A stretch of DNA of 64,000 nt from Dyadobacter alkalitolerans DSM 23607 (GTDB lineage: Bacteria; Bacteroidota; Bacteroidia; Cytophagales; Spirosomataceae), in the NCBI RefSeq assembly GCF_000428845.1, contig NZ_AUAS01000018.1:1-64000 (forward strand). Direction: 5' to 3'. A model generated the notes under the pieces. That model did no database searches. It saw only the letters and a program-made list of their open reading frames with translations, and was not told the origin of the DNA. Made by a program: the position numbers and the translations under genes. This document shows positions 44,198 through 52,515 of this stretch, piece after piece; the first letter of the stretch is position 1; each line of letters begins with the position of its first letter.

Positions 44198-45679
44198 TCA
44201 CAAATTAATTGAATAATTCAGGATTTCAACCGCCGTCCGGATTTCTCCTTCATCCAGATTCCCAAATCCAAGCCGCATAGCACTCAGCTGGCCGGTTTGG
44301 AAGAGTAATGTCTGTGGTAAATGCAGGTTTTGTTTCAAACAGTTCTTGCTAAGGCGCATTAGATTAACGTCCTTTCGCCATTCCGTCCAGATCGCCAGGC
44401 CGCCGGGAGGCGTTTTGAAATTGAGATATTCCTGAAAATCTGCTTGCAGTAATGTTCCCAAAAGATCGCGTCGCTGATGATAAACCTTCTGTGCTTTCTT
44501 GATATGCCGCTGAATTTCTCCTTCATCCAAAAGTTCACCCAATGCCTGCTCCATCATCAGATCTCCCTGGCGGTCGATGATCCTCCGGAATTTTCCGAGT
44601 TCCGTAATTAGGTTTTGCGGCGCCACAATGTAGCCTGAGCGCAATCCGGGCGCCAGCGCTTTGCAGAATGAGCCGATATAAACCACCATTCCAGCCGGAT
44701 CGGCGCTCGCGAGCGGCAAAACCGGACTGCTATTATAGTGGAAATCATAATCGTGATCATCTTCCAGGATAATGAAGCCATATTGCACTGAAAGATTAAG
44801 CAATTCCATGCGCCGCTCCGCGCTCAGCGTCACAGTTGTGGGATAATGATGATGCGGCGTGATGTAAAGCATCCGTATCCGTTTTGTTTCGCACAACTTC
44901 CGCACAGCTTCCACCGATATGCCCTGCTCATCCACCGGAACCGAAATAATGTTGGCCCCGGCCTGTTGGAAAATCATATTGGCCGTATAATAACTCAGGT
45001 TACCCACCACCACGTGATCGCCTTTTTTGAGGAGCAGCATGGAGGCCAGGTAAATACCCATTTGAATGCCGCGCGTGGTGATAATGTTCTCTTTGCCAAT
45101 ATGCAAGCCGCGCGTATTATTCAGGTAATCAGCCAGTTTCGTCCTGAAAAACGCATTGCCTTCCACATGCGAGTAACTGAGCAATTTGCGGTTATTATTT
45201 CGTCTCAAAACGCTGGAATAGGCTTTTGCCAGCTTGTCCATGGGTGCCAGGCGCACGTCCGGAAGACCGTCGGTGAATTCCAGTTCAGCCTTAGAAACGG
45301 AAACCGGCCTGTCCAGCAGCATGCTTTCTTCAAATGCAAAACCAGCTTTTTGAGGATATCTGACAAGATAATCAGCATTGAAAGACGCCGGACTATCAGC
45401 AATTGCAGGTGATTTTTGGGTCACGAATGTCCCCTTGTTCGGCCGAAGTTCGATCCACCCCTGCGCATCGAGTTCATTATAAGCGGCTACCACGGTTCTT
45501 CTATGAACCGATAAAATCTCAGCTAATGAACGTGTTCCGGGCAATCTGGCGCCTGTACAGAGCACGCCGCGCTGGATCGCATTGATCATCTGACGCGAAA
45601 TTTGCAGGTAAACCGGCGTCTCATTTTGCCGGTCAATGGTTACAATACTTTGGAAAGGAATTTCAACCGGACTACTCAT
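44198..45679 (-). CDS. MocR/PdxR-type GntR-aminotransferase regulator
   Basis: The preferred start at ATG 45677-45679 (493 residues) begins at the GntR winged helix; the frame extends 106 codons upstream into the divergent receptor gene. A GntR HTH (about 25-85: PVYLQISRQMINAIQRG, LPGTRSLAEILSVHRRTVVAAYNEL) is followed by a fold-type I aminotransferase-like domain with YITPHHHYPTT, ILEDDHDYDFHYN and the PLP-lysine region GSFCKALAPGLRSGY. MocR proteins are PLP-dependent activators. The divergent TonB receptor gene is the natural candidate target. Confidence 0.92.
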   Translation of the reverse strand: MSSPVEIPFQSIVTIDRQNETPVYLQISRQMINAIQRGVLCTGARLPGTRSLAEILSVHRRTVVAAYNELDAQGWIELRPNKGTFVTQKSPAIADSPASFNADYLVRYPQKAGFAFEESMLLDRPVSVSKAELEFTDGLPDVRLAPMDKLAKAYSSVLRRNNNRKLLSYSHVEGNAFFRTKLADYLNNTRGLHIGKENIITTRGIQMGIYLASMLLLKKGDHVVVGNLSYYTANMIFQQAGANIISVPVDEQGISVEAVRKLCETKRIRMLYITPHHHYPTTVTLSAERRMELLNLSVQYGFIILEDDHDYDFHYNSSPVLPLASADPAGMVVYIGSFCKALAPGLRSGYIVAPQNLITELGKFRRIIDRQGDLMMEQALGELLDEGEIQRHIKKAQKVYHQRRDLLGTLLQADFQEYLNFKTPPGGLAIWTEWRKDVNLMRLSKNCLKQNLHLPQTLLFQTGQLSAMRLGFGNLDEGEIRTAVEILNYSINL

Positions 45680-45758
45680 AAACTTAAAACCGGAGCATAT
45701 TAACAGTCCGGCAAGATAGTAAGTTTGTCGAAAATAATTTGATTCTGATATCTCAGCC

Positions 45759-47771
45759 ATGATGACAACTTTCCTTTCTCTTCTGATCCGGGCTTTGAAA
45801 AGCCCGGCAATTTTTGTTTTTACAAGCCTTGGACTTATTAGTTTATTAGGCCTTTTGCACCCGCTTTTTGCACAGGATATTTCGCTTGATCCGGTTACTG
45901 TCACTTCCTCTCTTGTGGAAAAACGCGCATCCGAAACTGGCCGGAACATTGCTGTAATTAAAGGCGAATATTTCCAGAACCTTCCCGTGCACAGCATCGA
46001 CGATCTGCTTCGTTATGTGCCCGGCGTGGAAATCCAGGCACGAGGACCGATGGGCTCGCAAAGCGATATTGTGCTGCGTGGCGGGACATTCCAGCAAGTG
46101 CTAATCATTCTGGATGGTTTACGACTGAATGATCCGAACACAGGCCACTTTAATGCTTATATCCCCATCTCCCCTGCTGAAATCGAGCGAATTGAAGTTT
46201 TAAAAGGTGCATCGTCGGCCATTTACGGCTCCGATGCAGTGGGCGGTGTCATTCATGTCATTTCCAAAACTTTTGCTGCACGGTTACAGTCAGAAAATGA
46301 AGGTGAAAACGTCATGGGAACTCAAAAAACTAGCATTAATGGTGCGTTAACGGCCGGAGAATATGGTTTAAAGAATGCCAATGTCGGCGCTTTTGTTCAA
46401 AAGAATAGAATTGCTGTCTCTGGCGGTTTTTTGTCAAATAATGCCTCAGGCGTTCAGCAGCGTGGCATAAAAGGATACTTTCATAACAACACCGCATGCC
46501 TTTCCCTGAACTACGCACTTTCCCCGAGCTTGAATGTGGCCGTGAGAAGTTCCTATGATCACCGGGATTTCGCTGCTCAGAATTTCTACACAGCTTTAAA
46601 ATCCGACACGGCCAGCGAGAAGGTAAAAACTTCCTGGAATCAGGTTAAAATCGGTTATAGGAAAGCCAAAACGGCCATTGCGCTGGATGGAGGCTATAAA
46701 TTTGTGAGGGACCAGTATATGTTTAACCCGCATTCCATTGCGAACGACAGCAAATCACAACTATGGCAGGGCTTGCTAACCTGGCAGCAAACCTTCACCC
46801 AATGCACGAACCTGATCGCCGGGCTTAATTACCAGAACCGCAACATTGCCTCCAATGACCGTGGCGATCATTCGCTGAGCCAGCTCGCACCATTTATTTC
46901 TTTGGTACAAAATATAGGTTCCGATTTCACTGTAACGCCTTCTGTCAGATTGGATTGGCGGGAAAGCATTGGTTCGGAAGTGGTGCCGCAGATTAATTTA
47001 TCTTACAAAAAAGAAAACTGGCAATTACGCGGAAGCGCTGGCAAAACGATCCGGGATGCCGATTTTACAGAGCGGTTTAATAACTTTCAAAAAGCATTGG
47101 TAACGGGCGGAAATGTGGGCAATCCTGCATTAAAAGCGGAAAGATCATTCAGTTATGAAACGGGCGCCGATTGGTTTTTGACTAATAGCAGCACCAATCA
47201 GCTGAAAATTTCAGGCACATTTTTCCAAAGGCTCCAAAACGAACTGATCGATTATGTTTCAACGCCGTATGCCCAAATGCCGCGCAAAGAAAACCTTTCG
47301 CCCACCGGGACTTTTGGCCTTGCATTGAACATTGCGGAAGTGAACACAACCGGGTTTGAACTTGATTTTCAAACAGTTAATACAATTTCTGCCAATCAAA
47401 AAGTCATTTTCAATGCAGGGTTAACCTGGCTGAACAGCGAAAGCAGCAATGTTGAGCCTTCATTCTACGTCTCGTCACACGCCAAGTTCCTGGGTAACTT
47501 TTCTGCGATTTACCAGATTTCCGGCCTTTCGTTCAGTGTGAATGGGTTGTATAAAAACAGGGCAGAACGGGCGGCTTCGGCCATCGAGGCGAACATTTCG
47601 AAAGATTATTTTTTACTCAACGCCAAGGCTGAATATGCTTTCCTGAACCGCAGTCTGGCCGTATTTGTGCAGGCTGATAATGCATTCGACGTTCAGTACA
47701 GCGACTTGCTGGGTTCCAAAATGCCGGGGCGATGGGCTATGGGCGGACTCAGTTTCAATTTCGCGAAATAG
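45759..47771 (+). CDS. BtuB-like TonB-dependent receptor
   Basis: The 670-residue outer-membrane receptor has a signal sequence ending PLFAQ (about residue 39). A TonB box-like DPVTVTS leads into the plug (about 55-170: SIDDLLRYVPGVEIQARG, SDIVLRGGTFQQVLIILDGLRLNDP, IEVLKGASSAIYGSDAVGGVIHVISK). The barrel ends in MGGLSFNFAK with a near-terminal Phe. Length and plug pattern resemble BtuB-type receptors for vitamins or chelates rather than SusC. Only 79 bp separate it from the divergent MocR gene. No cobalamin riboswitch fits in that space. Confidence 0.9.
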   Translation: MMTTFLSLLIRALKSPAIFVFTSLGLISLLGLLHPLFAQDISLDPVTVTSSLVEKRASETGRNIAVIKGEYFQNLPVHSIDDLLRYVPGVEIQARGPMGSQSDIVLRGGTFQQVLIILDGLRLNDPNTGHFNAYIPISPAEIERIEVLKGASSAIYGSDAVGGVIHVISKTFAARLQSENEGENVMGTQKTSINGALTAGEYGLKNANVGAFVQKNRIAVSGGFLSNNASGVQQRGIKGYFHNNTACLSLNYALSPSLNVAVRSSYDHRDFAAQNFYTALKSDTASEKVKTSWNQVKIGYRKAKTAIALDGGYKFVRDQYMFNPHSIANDSKSQLWQGLLTWQQTFTQCTNLIAGLNYQNRNIASNDRGDHSLSQLAPFISLVQNIGSDFTVTPSVRLDWRESIGSEVVPQINLSYKKENWQLRGSAGKTIRDADFTERFNNFQKALVTGGNVGNPALKAERSFSYETGADWFLTNSSTNQLKISGTFFQRLQNELIDYVSTPYAQMPRKENLSPTGTFGLALNIAEVNTTGFELDFQTVNTISANQKVIFNAGLTWLNSESSNVEPSFYVSSHAKFLGNFSAIYQISGLSFSVNGLYKNRAERAASAIEANISKDYFLLNAKAEYAFLNRSLAVFVQADNAFDVQYSDLLGSKMPGRWAMGGLSFNFAK

Positions 47772-48029
47772 CGCAATCTTTTTCGTGGCCGGTTACGTAT
47801 ATTCGATTGGCTCTTAAGATCGATTATGCTTTCGAATATCAACATTTCCCACATCTGCCTGACCATCTATCTAACGGTCCGGAGCGCCGAAATTTTCGGT
47901 CAATCTACGTTAAATGGTGCGAACCGACCGTTAGAAAAATCGTTTGTAGCAAATTTGGGAAATGAGCATACTTTATCGGCTGGAACGGCGAATACGCACC
48001 AACGACCAACAGCGCCGGACAACGATAAA

Positions 48030-48701
48030 ATGAATCTCTACTTTTTGAGCGGCTTAGGCGCAGATAAACGTGTTTTCAGCAAATTGGAACTGGACGACCG
48101 TTTTGCGGTACATTATATAGATTGGATAGAACCATTAAAAAAGGAAAGCATAACAGATTATGCGGGTAGGCTTGTTTCACAGATTGACACGACCCGGCCA
48201 TTCCAGTTGGTAGGCTTGTCATTTGGCGGGATCATCGCTTCCGAGCTTGCACATATTGTTCATCCAGAGCAGATTGTTATCATTTCGAGCACATCAACCG
48301 GCGTCCCGGTTTCCAAATTTTACCAGGGGTTAACCAAATTTTTATTGCTAAGCCCATTCGCAGCTCCGCTTTTGAAGTCAACCAATACATTTACCTATAA
48401 ATTTTTCGGTGCGGATACACCGGAGCTGAAATCGTTGCTGAAATCCATTTTACACGACACCGACAGCCGTTTTTTAAAATGGGCTTTGGTGAGAATGGGC
48501 AGTTGGAAAAGACAGGATAATCTGGAAAACCTGTATCACATTCACGGCACCGCCGATAAATTGATCCCAATAAAAATGGTGAAACCCGATGTGTCTATTG
48601 ATGGCGCCGGACATTTGATGGTTTACGCGCAGGCAAAACAAATTTCAGATATTTTGAATAAAAAATTAAGCGACAACTGGGTTACGACTCCCAATCATTA
48701 A
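48030..48701 (+). CDS. Alpha/beta hydrolase
   Basis: The 223-residue protein starts from ATG 48030; a 68-codon in-frame extension upstream does not look like protein of this family. The hydrolase core has YFLSGLGADKRVF at the oxyanion strand, nucleophile elbow GLSFGG, and IHGTADKLIPI with GAGHLMV supplying the Asp and His. The substrate is unknown. Its end overlaps the convergent quinone oxidoreductase gene by 20 bp. The 258-bp leader includes CTAACGGTC and GACCGTTAG arms (47871 and 47926) of unknown meaning. Confidence 0.85.
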   Translation: MNLYFLSGLGADKRVFSKLELDDRFAVHYIDWIEPLKKESITDYAGRLVSQIDTTRPFQLVGLSFGGIIASELAHIVHPEQIVIISSTSTGVPVSKFYQGLTKFLLLSPFAAPLLKSTNTFTYKFFGADTPELKSLLKSILHDTDSRFLKWALVRMGSWKRQDNLENLYHIHGTADKLIPIKMVKPDVSIDGAGHLMVYAQAKQISDILNKKLSDNWVTTPNH

Positions 48702-49671
48702 CCAGGACAATTTTCCCGATATGCCCGCTCGTTTCCATTAATGCATGTGCTTTTGAGGCTTCGTTTATTGGAAATTGAGCTGCTATAACGGTTTTGAACG
48801 CTTCTCTTTCTATGACGGGCCAAACATTCGCCCATATTTCCTTCGCAAGTACCGTTTTGGATTCATCGCCTCTGTTGCGCAGTGTGCTTCCGGTGATTGT
48901 CAGGCGCTTTTTCATGATCATGCCGAAATCCACTTCGGTGCCTTCGAGCTTGCCGCCTTTCATGGTGTTGATAAACACAAGTCGGCCGTCTTCCCGCAGC
49001 AACCTGATATTTTTTGGAATATAATCACCGCCTACCATGTCGAGAATGACGTCTATGCCTTCATTTTTCAGCTTTTCTTCGAAATCGTCGGTTTTGTAGT
49101 TAATACAAATGTCCGCACCCAGCGTAACGCAAGCATTGCATTTTTCCTCCGAGCCAGCCGTTGCGAAAACCTTTGCGCCCCATGCTTTTGCAAGCTGAAT
49201 GGCCGTAATCCCAATCCCGCTTGTGCCGCCGTGAACCAGGAAATTTTCACCGCTTTTTAAACCGCCTCTTTGAAATGCATTGTGCCAAACCGTAAAAACC
49301 GTTTCCGGAAGGGAAGCCGCCTGCACAAAATTGAAGCCGCTGGGAACGGGCAGACAGTGGCCTGCTTGCGCAACCGCATAATCCGCATAACCACCTCCAG
49401 CCAGCAATGCACAAACGGCATCGCCTTTTTTCCAATCAGCAACATCATGCCCAACCTGCTCAATAATTCCCGCAACTTCCAGCCCCGGAATATCCTGTGG
49501 CGCCCACGCTGGGGGTGGATAATTTCCTTTGCGCTGAAACACGTCGGGGCGGTTGATCCCTGCCGCATAAACCTTGATCAGGACCTGGTTAGCAGCCGGT
49601 TGAGGCATAGACCGTTCCTCTGTTTGAAGCACTTCGGGGCCGCCGGGCTGCGATATAACAATGGCTTTCAT
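48682..49671 (-). CDS. NAD(P)H quinone oxidoreductase, zinc-less MDR type
   Basis: The 329-residue medium-chain dehydrogenase/reductase is of the PIG3/QOR group. The N-terminal GroES-like domain contains INRPDVFQRKGNYPPP. The Rossmann domain contains FLVHGGTSGIGITAIQLAK and a following AxGS-like turn (FATAGSEEK). The catalytic-zinc cysteine is absent, as in quinone reductases. It likely reduces quinones or enals with NADPH. ATG start. Confidence 0.92.
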   Translation of the reverse strand: MKAIVISQPGGPEVLQTEERSMPQPAANQVLIKVYAAGINRPDVFQRKGNYPPPAWAPQDIPGLEVAGIIEQVGHDVADWKKGDAVCALLAGGGYADYAVAQAGHCLPVPSGFNFVQAASLPETVFTVWHNAFQRGGLKSGENFLVHGGTSGIGITAIQLAKAWGAKVFATAGSEEKCNACVTLGADICINYKTDDFEEKLKNEGIDVILDMVGGDYIPKNIRLLREDGRLVFINTMKGGKLEGTEVDFGMIMKKRLTITGSTLRNRGDESKTVLAKEIWANVWPVIEREAFKTVIAAQFPINEASKAHALMETSGHIGKIVLVNDWES

Positions 49672-49697
49672 GTTTTTACAGTCAAATGAAATAATGA

Positions 49698-50066
49698 CTA
49701 GTAAATTTCTTTGCCAAACGGCGTGAAGGATAAGCTCATCAGCTTGAAATGTTGGCGCGCAAAGGGCAGTCCGATAATGGTTATGGCAAGGATCACACCA
49801 AAAATAAGATGCGTAAGCGCGATCCAGATGCCGCCCAGCACAATCCAGAGAATGTTGAAGATCGTGGATAAACAGCCGGTGTTCCCCGGAACCTCTCTAA
49901 CCTGCTGCCCGAAGGGAAATAGCGTCAGGAAACCTATTTTGAAGCATTGTATACCAAACGGAATGCCGATGATGGTCAGGCAGAGCGCAAGGCCGGCAAC
50001 CATATATTCCAGAAAGACGATGAATCCGCCAAAGATGAGCCAGATAATGTTGCCTATTAAGTTCAT
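49698..50066 (-). CDS. YccF-domain inner-membrane protein
   Basis: The 122-residue protein has two copies of the short YccF repeat, each with hydrophobic helices and the pattern (L/I)TIIGIPFGIQCFKIG-LTLFPFG and ITIIGLPFARQHFKLM-LSFTPFG. The family is conserved but of unknown function. It lies 16 bp downstream of the pseudouridine synthase gene on the same strand, so it is probably co-transcribed. Confidence 0.92.
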   Translation of the reverse strand: MNLIGNIIWLIFGGFIVFLEYMVAGLALCLTIIGIPFGIQCFKIGFLTLFPFGQQVREVPGNTGCLSTIFNILWIVLGGIWIALTHLIFGVILAITIIGLPFARQHFKLMSLSFTPFGKEIY

Positions 50067-50082
50067 GTCGAGGTTGTTTTCG

Positions 50083-50691
50083 TTATTTCCAGTTATCGAT
50101 CTTCAATAACCTAAAAAATTCGCTTTCCTCAATCTCTTTTACACCACCGGCAACAAGGTCTCCCAATTCCAGATCCTCTATGCTGACCCGGATAAGTCGT
50201 TTGCAGCGGTGACCAGCGGTCCGCACCATTTTACGGATCTGATGATATTTCCCTTCTGTCAATGTGATTTTGAGCCAGGTGTTGGGCACGCCTTCCCAGC
50301 TTTCACTGGCATGTGGCGCTAATATCTCAGGCCTGGGAATGATCTCAACTTCGCACGGTGACGTCACATATTCGACGTCGCCTTTTATCCGTATTCCAAT
50401 GCCCGTCCTGAGCCTATGTAGCGTTTGCTCACTGACATGATGCCCCACATTCACCCAATAAGTGCGCTTATGCGGAACCTCTCCCTGAAACAGCAGATTG
50501 GTTACTCTTTTATTCGTAGTAAGGATCAAAAGCCCCTCAGAATGTCCATCCAGCCGTCCAATCGCATGGATCCCCTCCGGAAATTCAAATGCCAGATCCC
50601 CCAGCAACCCCACATCATCCGGACTCACAAACTGTGAAACCATGTTGGGTGGCTTGTTGACAATGTAGTAATGGTGAGGTGAAGAGGTCAT
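50083..50691 (-). CDS. Pseudouridine synthase, RsuA/RluE type
   Basis: The 202-residue enzyme lacks an N-terminal S4 domain. The catalytic motif is HAIGRLDGHSEGLLILT (Asp in GRLD), preceded by YYIVNKPPNMVSQF and followed by KRTYWVNV and GKYHQIRKMVRTAGHRCKRLIRVSIEDLEL. It isomerises a specific uridine in rRNA; the RluE group acts on 23S rRNA. The exact site is unknown. It is co-oriented with the YccF gene downstream. Confidence 0.9.
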   Translation of the reverse strand: MTSSPHHYYIVNKPPNMVSQFVSPDDVGLLGDLAFEFPEGIHAIGRLDGHSEGLLILTTNKRVTNLLFQGEVPHKRTYWVNVGHHVSEQTLHRLRTGIGIRIKGDVEYVTSPCEVEIIPRPEILAPHASESWEGVPNTWLKITLTEGKYHQIRKMVRTAGHRCKRLIRVSIEDLELGDLVAGGVKEIEESEFFRLLKIDNWK

Positions 50692-50697
50692 TGAATG

Positions 50698-50997
50698 CTA
50701 AAATTCCCAGTCTAAGCTTTCAGGATCCTGATGACTGCTCCAAAGTGTTAAGATATGAATGTGCGTTTCAGTCTCCTCATAAATAATGAAGTAATTACGG
50801 ATGATTTTTATACGCACATTTTCTTCATCCGTAAGTTTGCCAATTTTGGGATGTTTGGCAATTAATTTGACCGCTTCCTTAAATAAGAAATTAAGCTTCT
50901 TGCTGTAACTGTTTGACTTGTTCCTTTCAATCCAATAACCTAAGATTTCCTTTCGATCATTTAGTGCGCGTACAGACCAAATTACTTGTTTAGCCAT
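50698..50997 (-). CDS. ParE/RelE-type toxin
   Basis: The 99-residue RelE/ParE-fold protein begins KQVIWSVRALNDRKEILGYWIERN. It carries HPKIGKLTDEENVRIKIIRNYFIIYEE and ILTLWSSHQDPESL, which match the ParE group. Targets are gyrase (ParE) or mRNA (RelE) and cannot be told apart from sequence. It overlaps the end of the antitoxin gene by 16 bp. It is 6 bp from the pseudouridine synthase gene downstream. Confidence 0.9.
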   Translation of the reverse strand: MAKQVIWSVRALNDRKEILGYWIERNKSNSYSKKLNFLFKEAVKLIAKHPKIGKLTDEENVRIKIIRNYFIIYEETETHIHILTLWSSHQDPESLDWEF

Positions 50998-51218
50998 TCA
51001 TCAATATCATTATCCGCTTCTTCATTAGTTAAAAAAGCTCCGCTTTTAATTTGCTGCCTTGCTTCGGCAACTGCATTCTTTTGCTGTTTGCTTAGTTTAT
51101 AAGGCTCATCTATTTCCAACTCCAAACCAAGCAAACGATAAGCCTCGGCAAGGACATCGTTATTCTCAATTTCCTGGATCTTCCCAATTAACCGCTCTTT
51201 AAGATCTATTGTGGACAT
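50982..51218 (-). CDS. Antitoxin of the ParE/RelE-type module
   Basis: The 78-residue acidic helical protein has DLKERLIGKIQEIENNDVLAEAYRLLGLE at the N-terminus and AEARQQIKSGAFLTNEEADNDIDEWLNK at the C-terminus. The latter is a tail pattern common to Bacteroidota antitoxins paired with ParE-like toxins. The gene precedes and overlaps the toxin gene. It probably represses its own promoter, though no palindrome is obvious in the 49-bp gap upstream. Confidence 0.85.
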   Translation of the reverse strand: MSTIDLKERLIGKIQEIENNDVLAEAYRLLGLELEIDEPYKLSKQQKNAVAEARQQIKSGAFLTNEEADNDIDEWLNK

Positions 51219-51267
51219 GTCTTTACAATTTTAATCACTCGAAAATACAGATTATTTTACACATCCC

Positions 51268-52350
51268 CTATTTTCCATGCGCCTTCTCGTAATGCCTTCG
51301 CAACATATCCTCGCCAAAATCATTCACCAGATCCCTCACCACCGAATGAATGTGGTTGCCGCCGTTTTGGGTGTTGTCGAATTCGATGAGGAAGGTGGGA
51401 CCGTGGATGCGGTAATAGTGGCCCTGGCCAGAACCGATGATGTTTTTCTGATCGCCCATCCAGGCGAAATGTATTTTGTCGAGGCCGGTTTGTTCAAGCT
51501 CGGCCCATTGCTGGTTTTTCAATGTTACGTGGTAACGCTGCAAATATGACATGATGAGTTTTTTGAATGCTGCTTTCTGTGCAGCGGTCATTTCTCCCAT
51601 CGGGATGCCTTGCATTTTTTCCAAAGATGCCTTCCTGGAATTGGAAGTGAACATTTCGTTGGGTGCAGGGTTTCCTATAACCGCTTTTTCAAGCTGCTTT
51701 TCATTCAATAAGTGTAATAGTTCAAATGCTGAATCTTCTTCATTTTTCAGGATCCGCAGGCCCTTTTGAGGAACATTGGCCATAACGTTACCGGGATTAC
51801 TGCCCATAAAACTCGGTGTGTAAGCAATTTCACCTTTGATGGATGAGAAGTGCAGCGATAAATGATGACCTTCCACGCGCCAACCCCAGGGATCGCTTCC
51901 CGGCTCGCCAAAAACGAGGAACGCAAAGTTTTCGGGATCGCGGTAAGTGTCGTTAGCCGGGCGTGTTTCAACAACCCTGAGCACGTTTTCCAGGTCAATG
52001 ATCTGCTCGGCTTTGGTATAACCTTCCTGGCTCAATATAAGCCTGATCATATCCATGGCCGACTTCCGCTGCGATGCACTCATGGTCTTGAAAGTAATCC
52101 CTTTTCGCTTGCGAGGCGTAAAATTCCAGTCGAAACGGGCAGGATCGTCGTAAGGAAGCTTGGTTTCTGAGAGCTGGTCGGCAGAAAGTGATTTAAGAAA
52201 TGCGGTGACAACGGTCGCCATTTCTTTGGCCAGTTTCTCGTCTTTTGTATGACCTTCCAAATCGTGGCCAGTTGCAGCCGACAATGTTCCGGAAGTGCTC
52301 ATGATGAGCGCATTGGCCAGGAAAGTGATTATAATAAAGACCCTTTTCAT
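51268..52350 (-). CDS. Secreted DUF3500 protein
   Basis: The 360-residue protein has a signal peptide (about residues 1-25) and the DUF3500 core: WNFTPRKRKGITFKTMSASQRKSAMDMIRLILS, YTKAEQIIDLENVLR, FGEPGSDPWGWRVEGHHLSLHF, and a C-terminal HFAWMGDQK with IHGPTFLIEFDNTQNGGNHIHSVVRD. His-rich motifs suggest metal binding, but no activity is established. It is divergent from dGTPase and on the same strand as the TA module downstream. Confidence 0.9.
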   Translation of the reverse strand: MKRVFIIITFLANALIMSTSGTLSAATGHDLEGHTKDEKLAKEMATVVTAFLKSLSADQLSETKLPYDDPARFDWNFTPRKRKGITFKTMSASQRKSAMDMIRLILSQEGYTKAEQIIDLENVLRVVETRPANDTYRDPENFAFLVFGEPGSDPWGWRVEGHHLSLHFSSIKGEIAYTPSFMGSNPGNVMANVPQKGLRILKNEEDSAFELLHLLNEKQLEKAVIGNPAPNEMFTSNSRKASLEKMQGIPMGEMTAAQKAAFKKLIMSYLQRYHVTLKNQQWAELEQTGLDKIHFAWMGDQKNIIGSGQGHYYRIHGPTFLIEFDNTQNGGNHIHSVVRDLVNDFGEDMLRRHYEKAHGK

Positions 52351-52484
52351 ATATCTTCAATTTAGTTTTTCGAATGGAATCCGTGTTGAAATCAAAAGCG
52401 CCCCGACTTGCGAAACTACCAATGCCAATTGCCGGCCCGCTGCAAACGACAATCCTTGTTATTCCTTAATTACCGGAAAGGGAT

Positions 52485-52492
52485 TAGTTTTG
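52485..52492 (+). promoter_or_regulatory. TAnnTTTG -7-like box before the dGTPase gene
   Basis: TAGTTTTG lies 23 bases before the start codon at 52516. The nearest TTG upstream (52456) is 26 bases away, longer than ideal. Confidence 0.4.
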
Positions 52493-52515
52493 CCGACAAT
52501 TAAAATTCTTGAATA

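Noticed and set aside
45680..45758. Cobalamin riboswitch before the BtuB-like receptor gene
   Set aside because: The gap is only 79 bp, too short for the element, and no B12-box-like sequence is seen.
45680..45997. N-terminal extension of the MocR gene over the divergent receptor gene
   Set aside because: The GntR domain begins just after the ATG at 45679 and the upstream part covers the receptor's start and promoter.
47826..48029. Upstream 68-codon extension of the alpha/beta hydrolase
   Set aside because: The family starts at the YFLSGLG strand just after 48030; the extension has no signal peptide or domain pattern.
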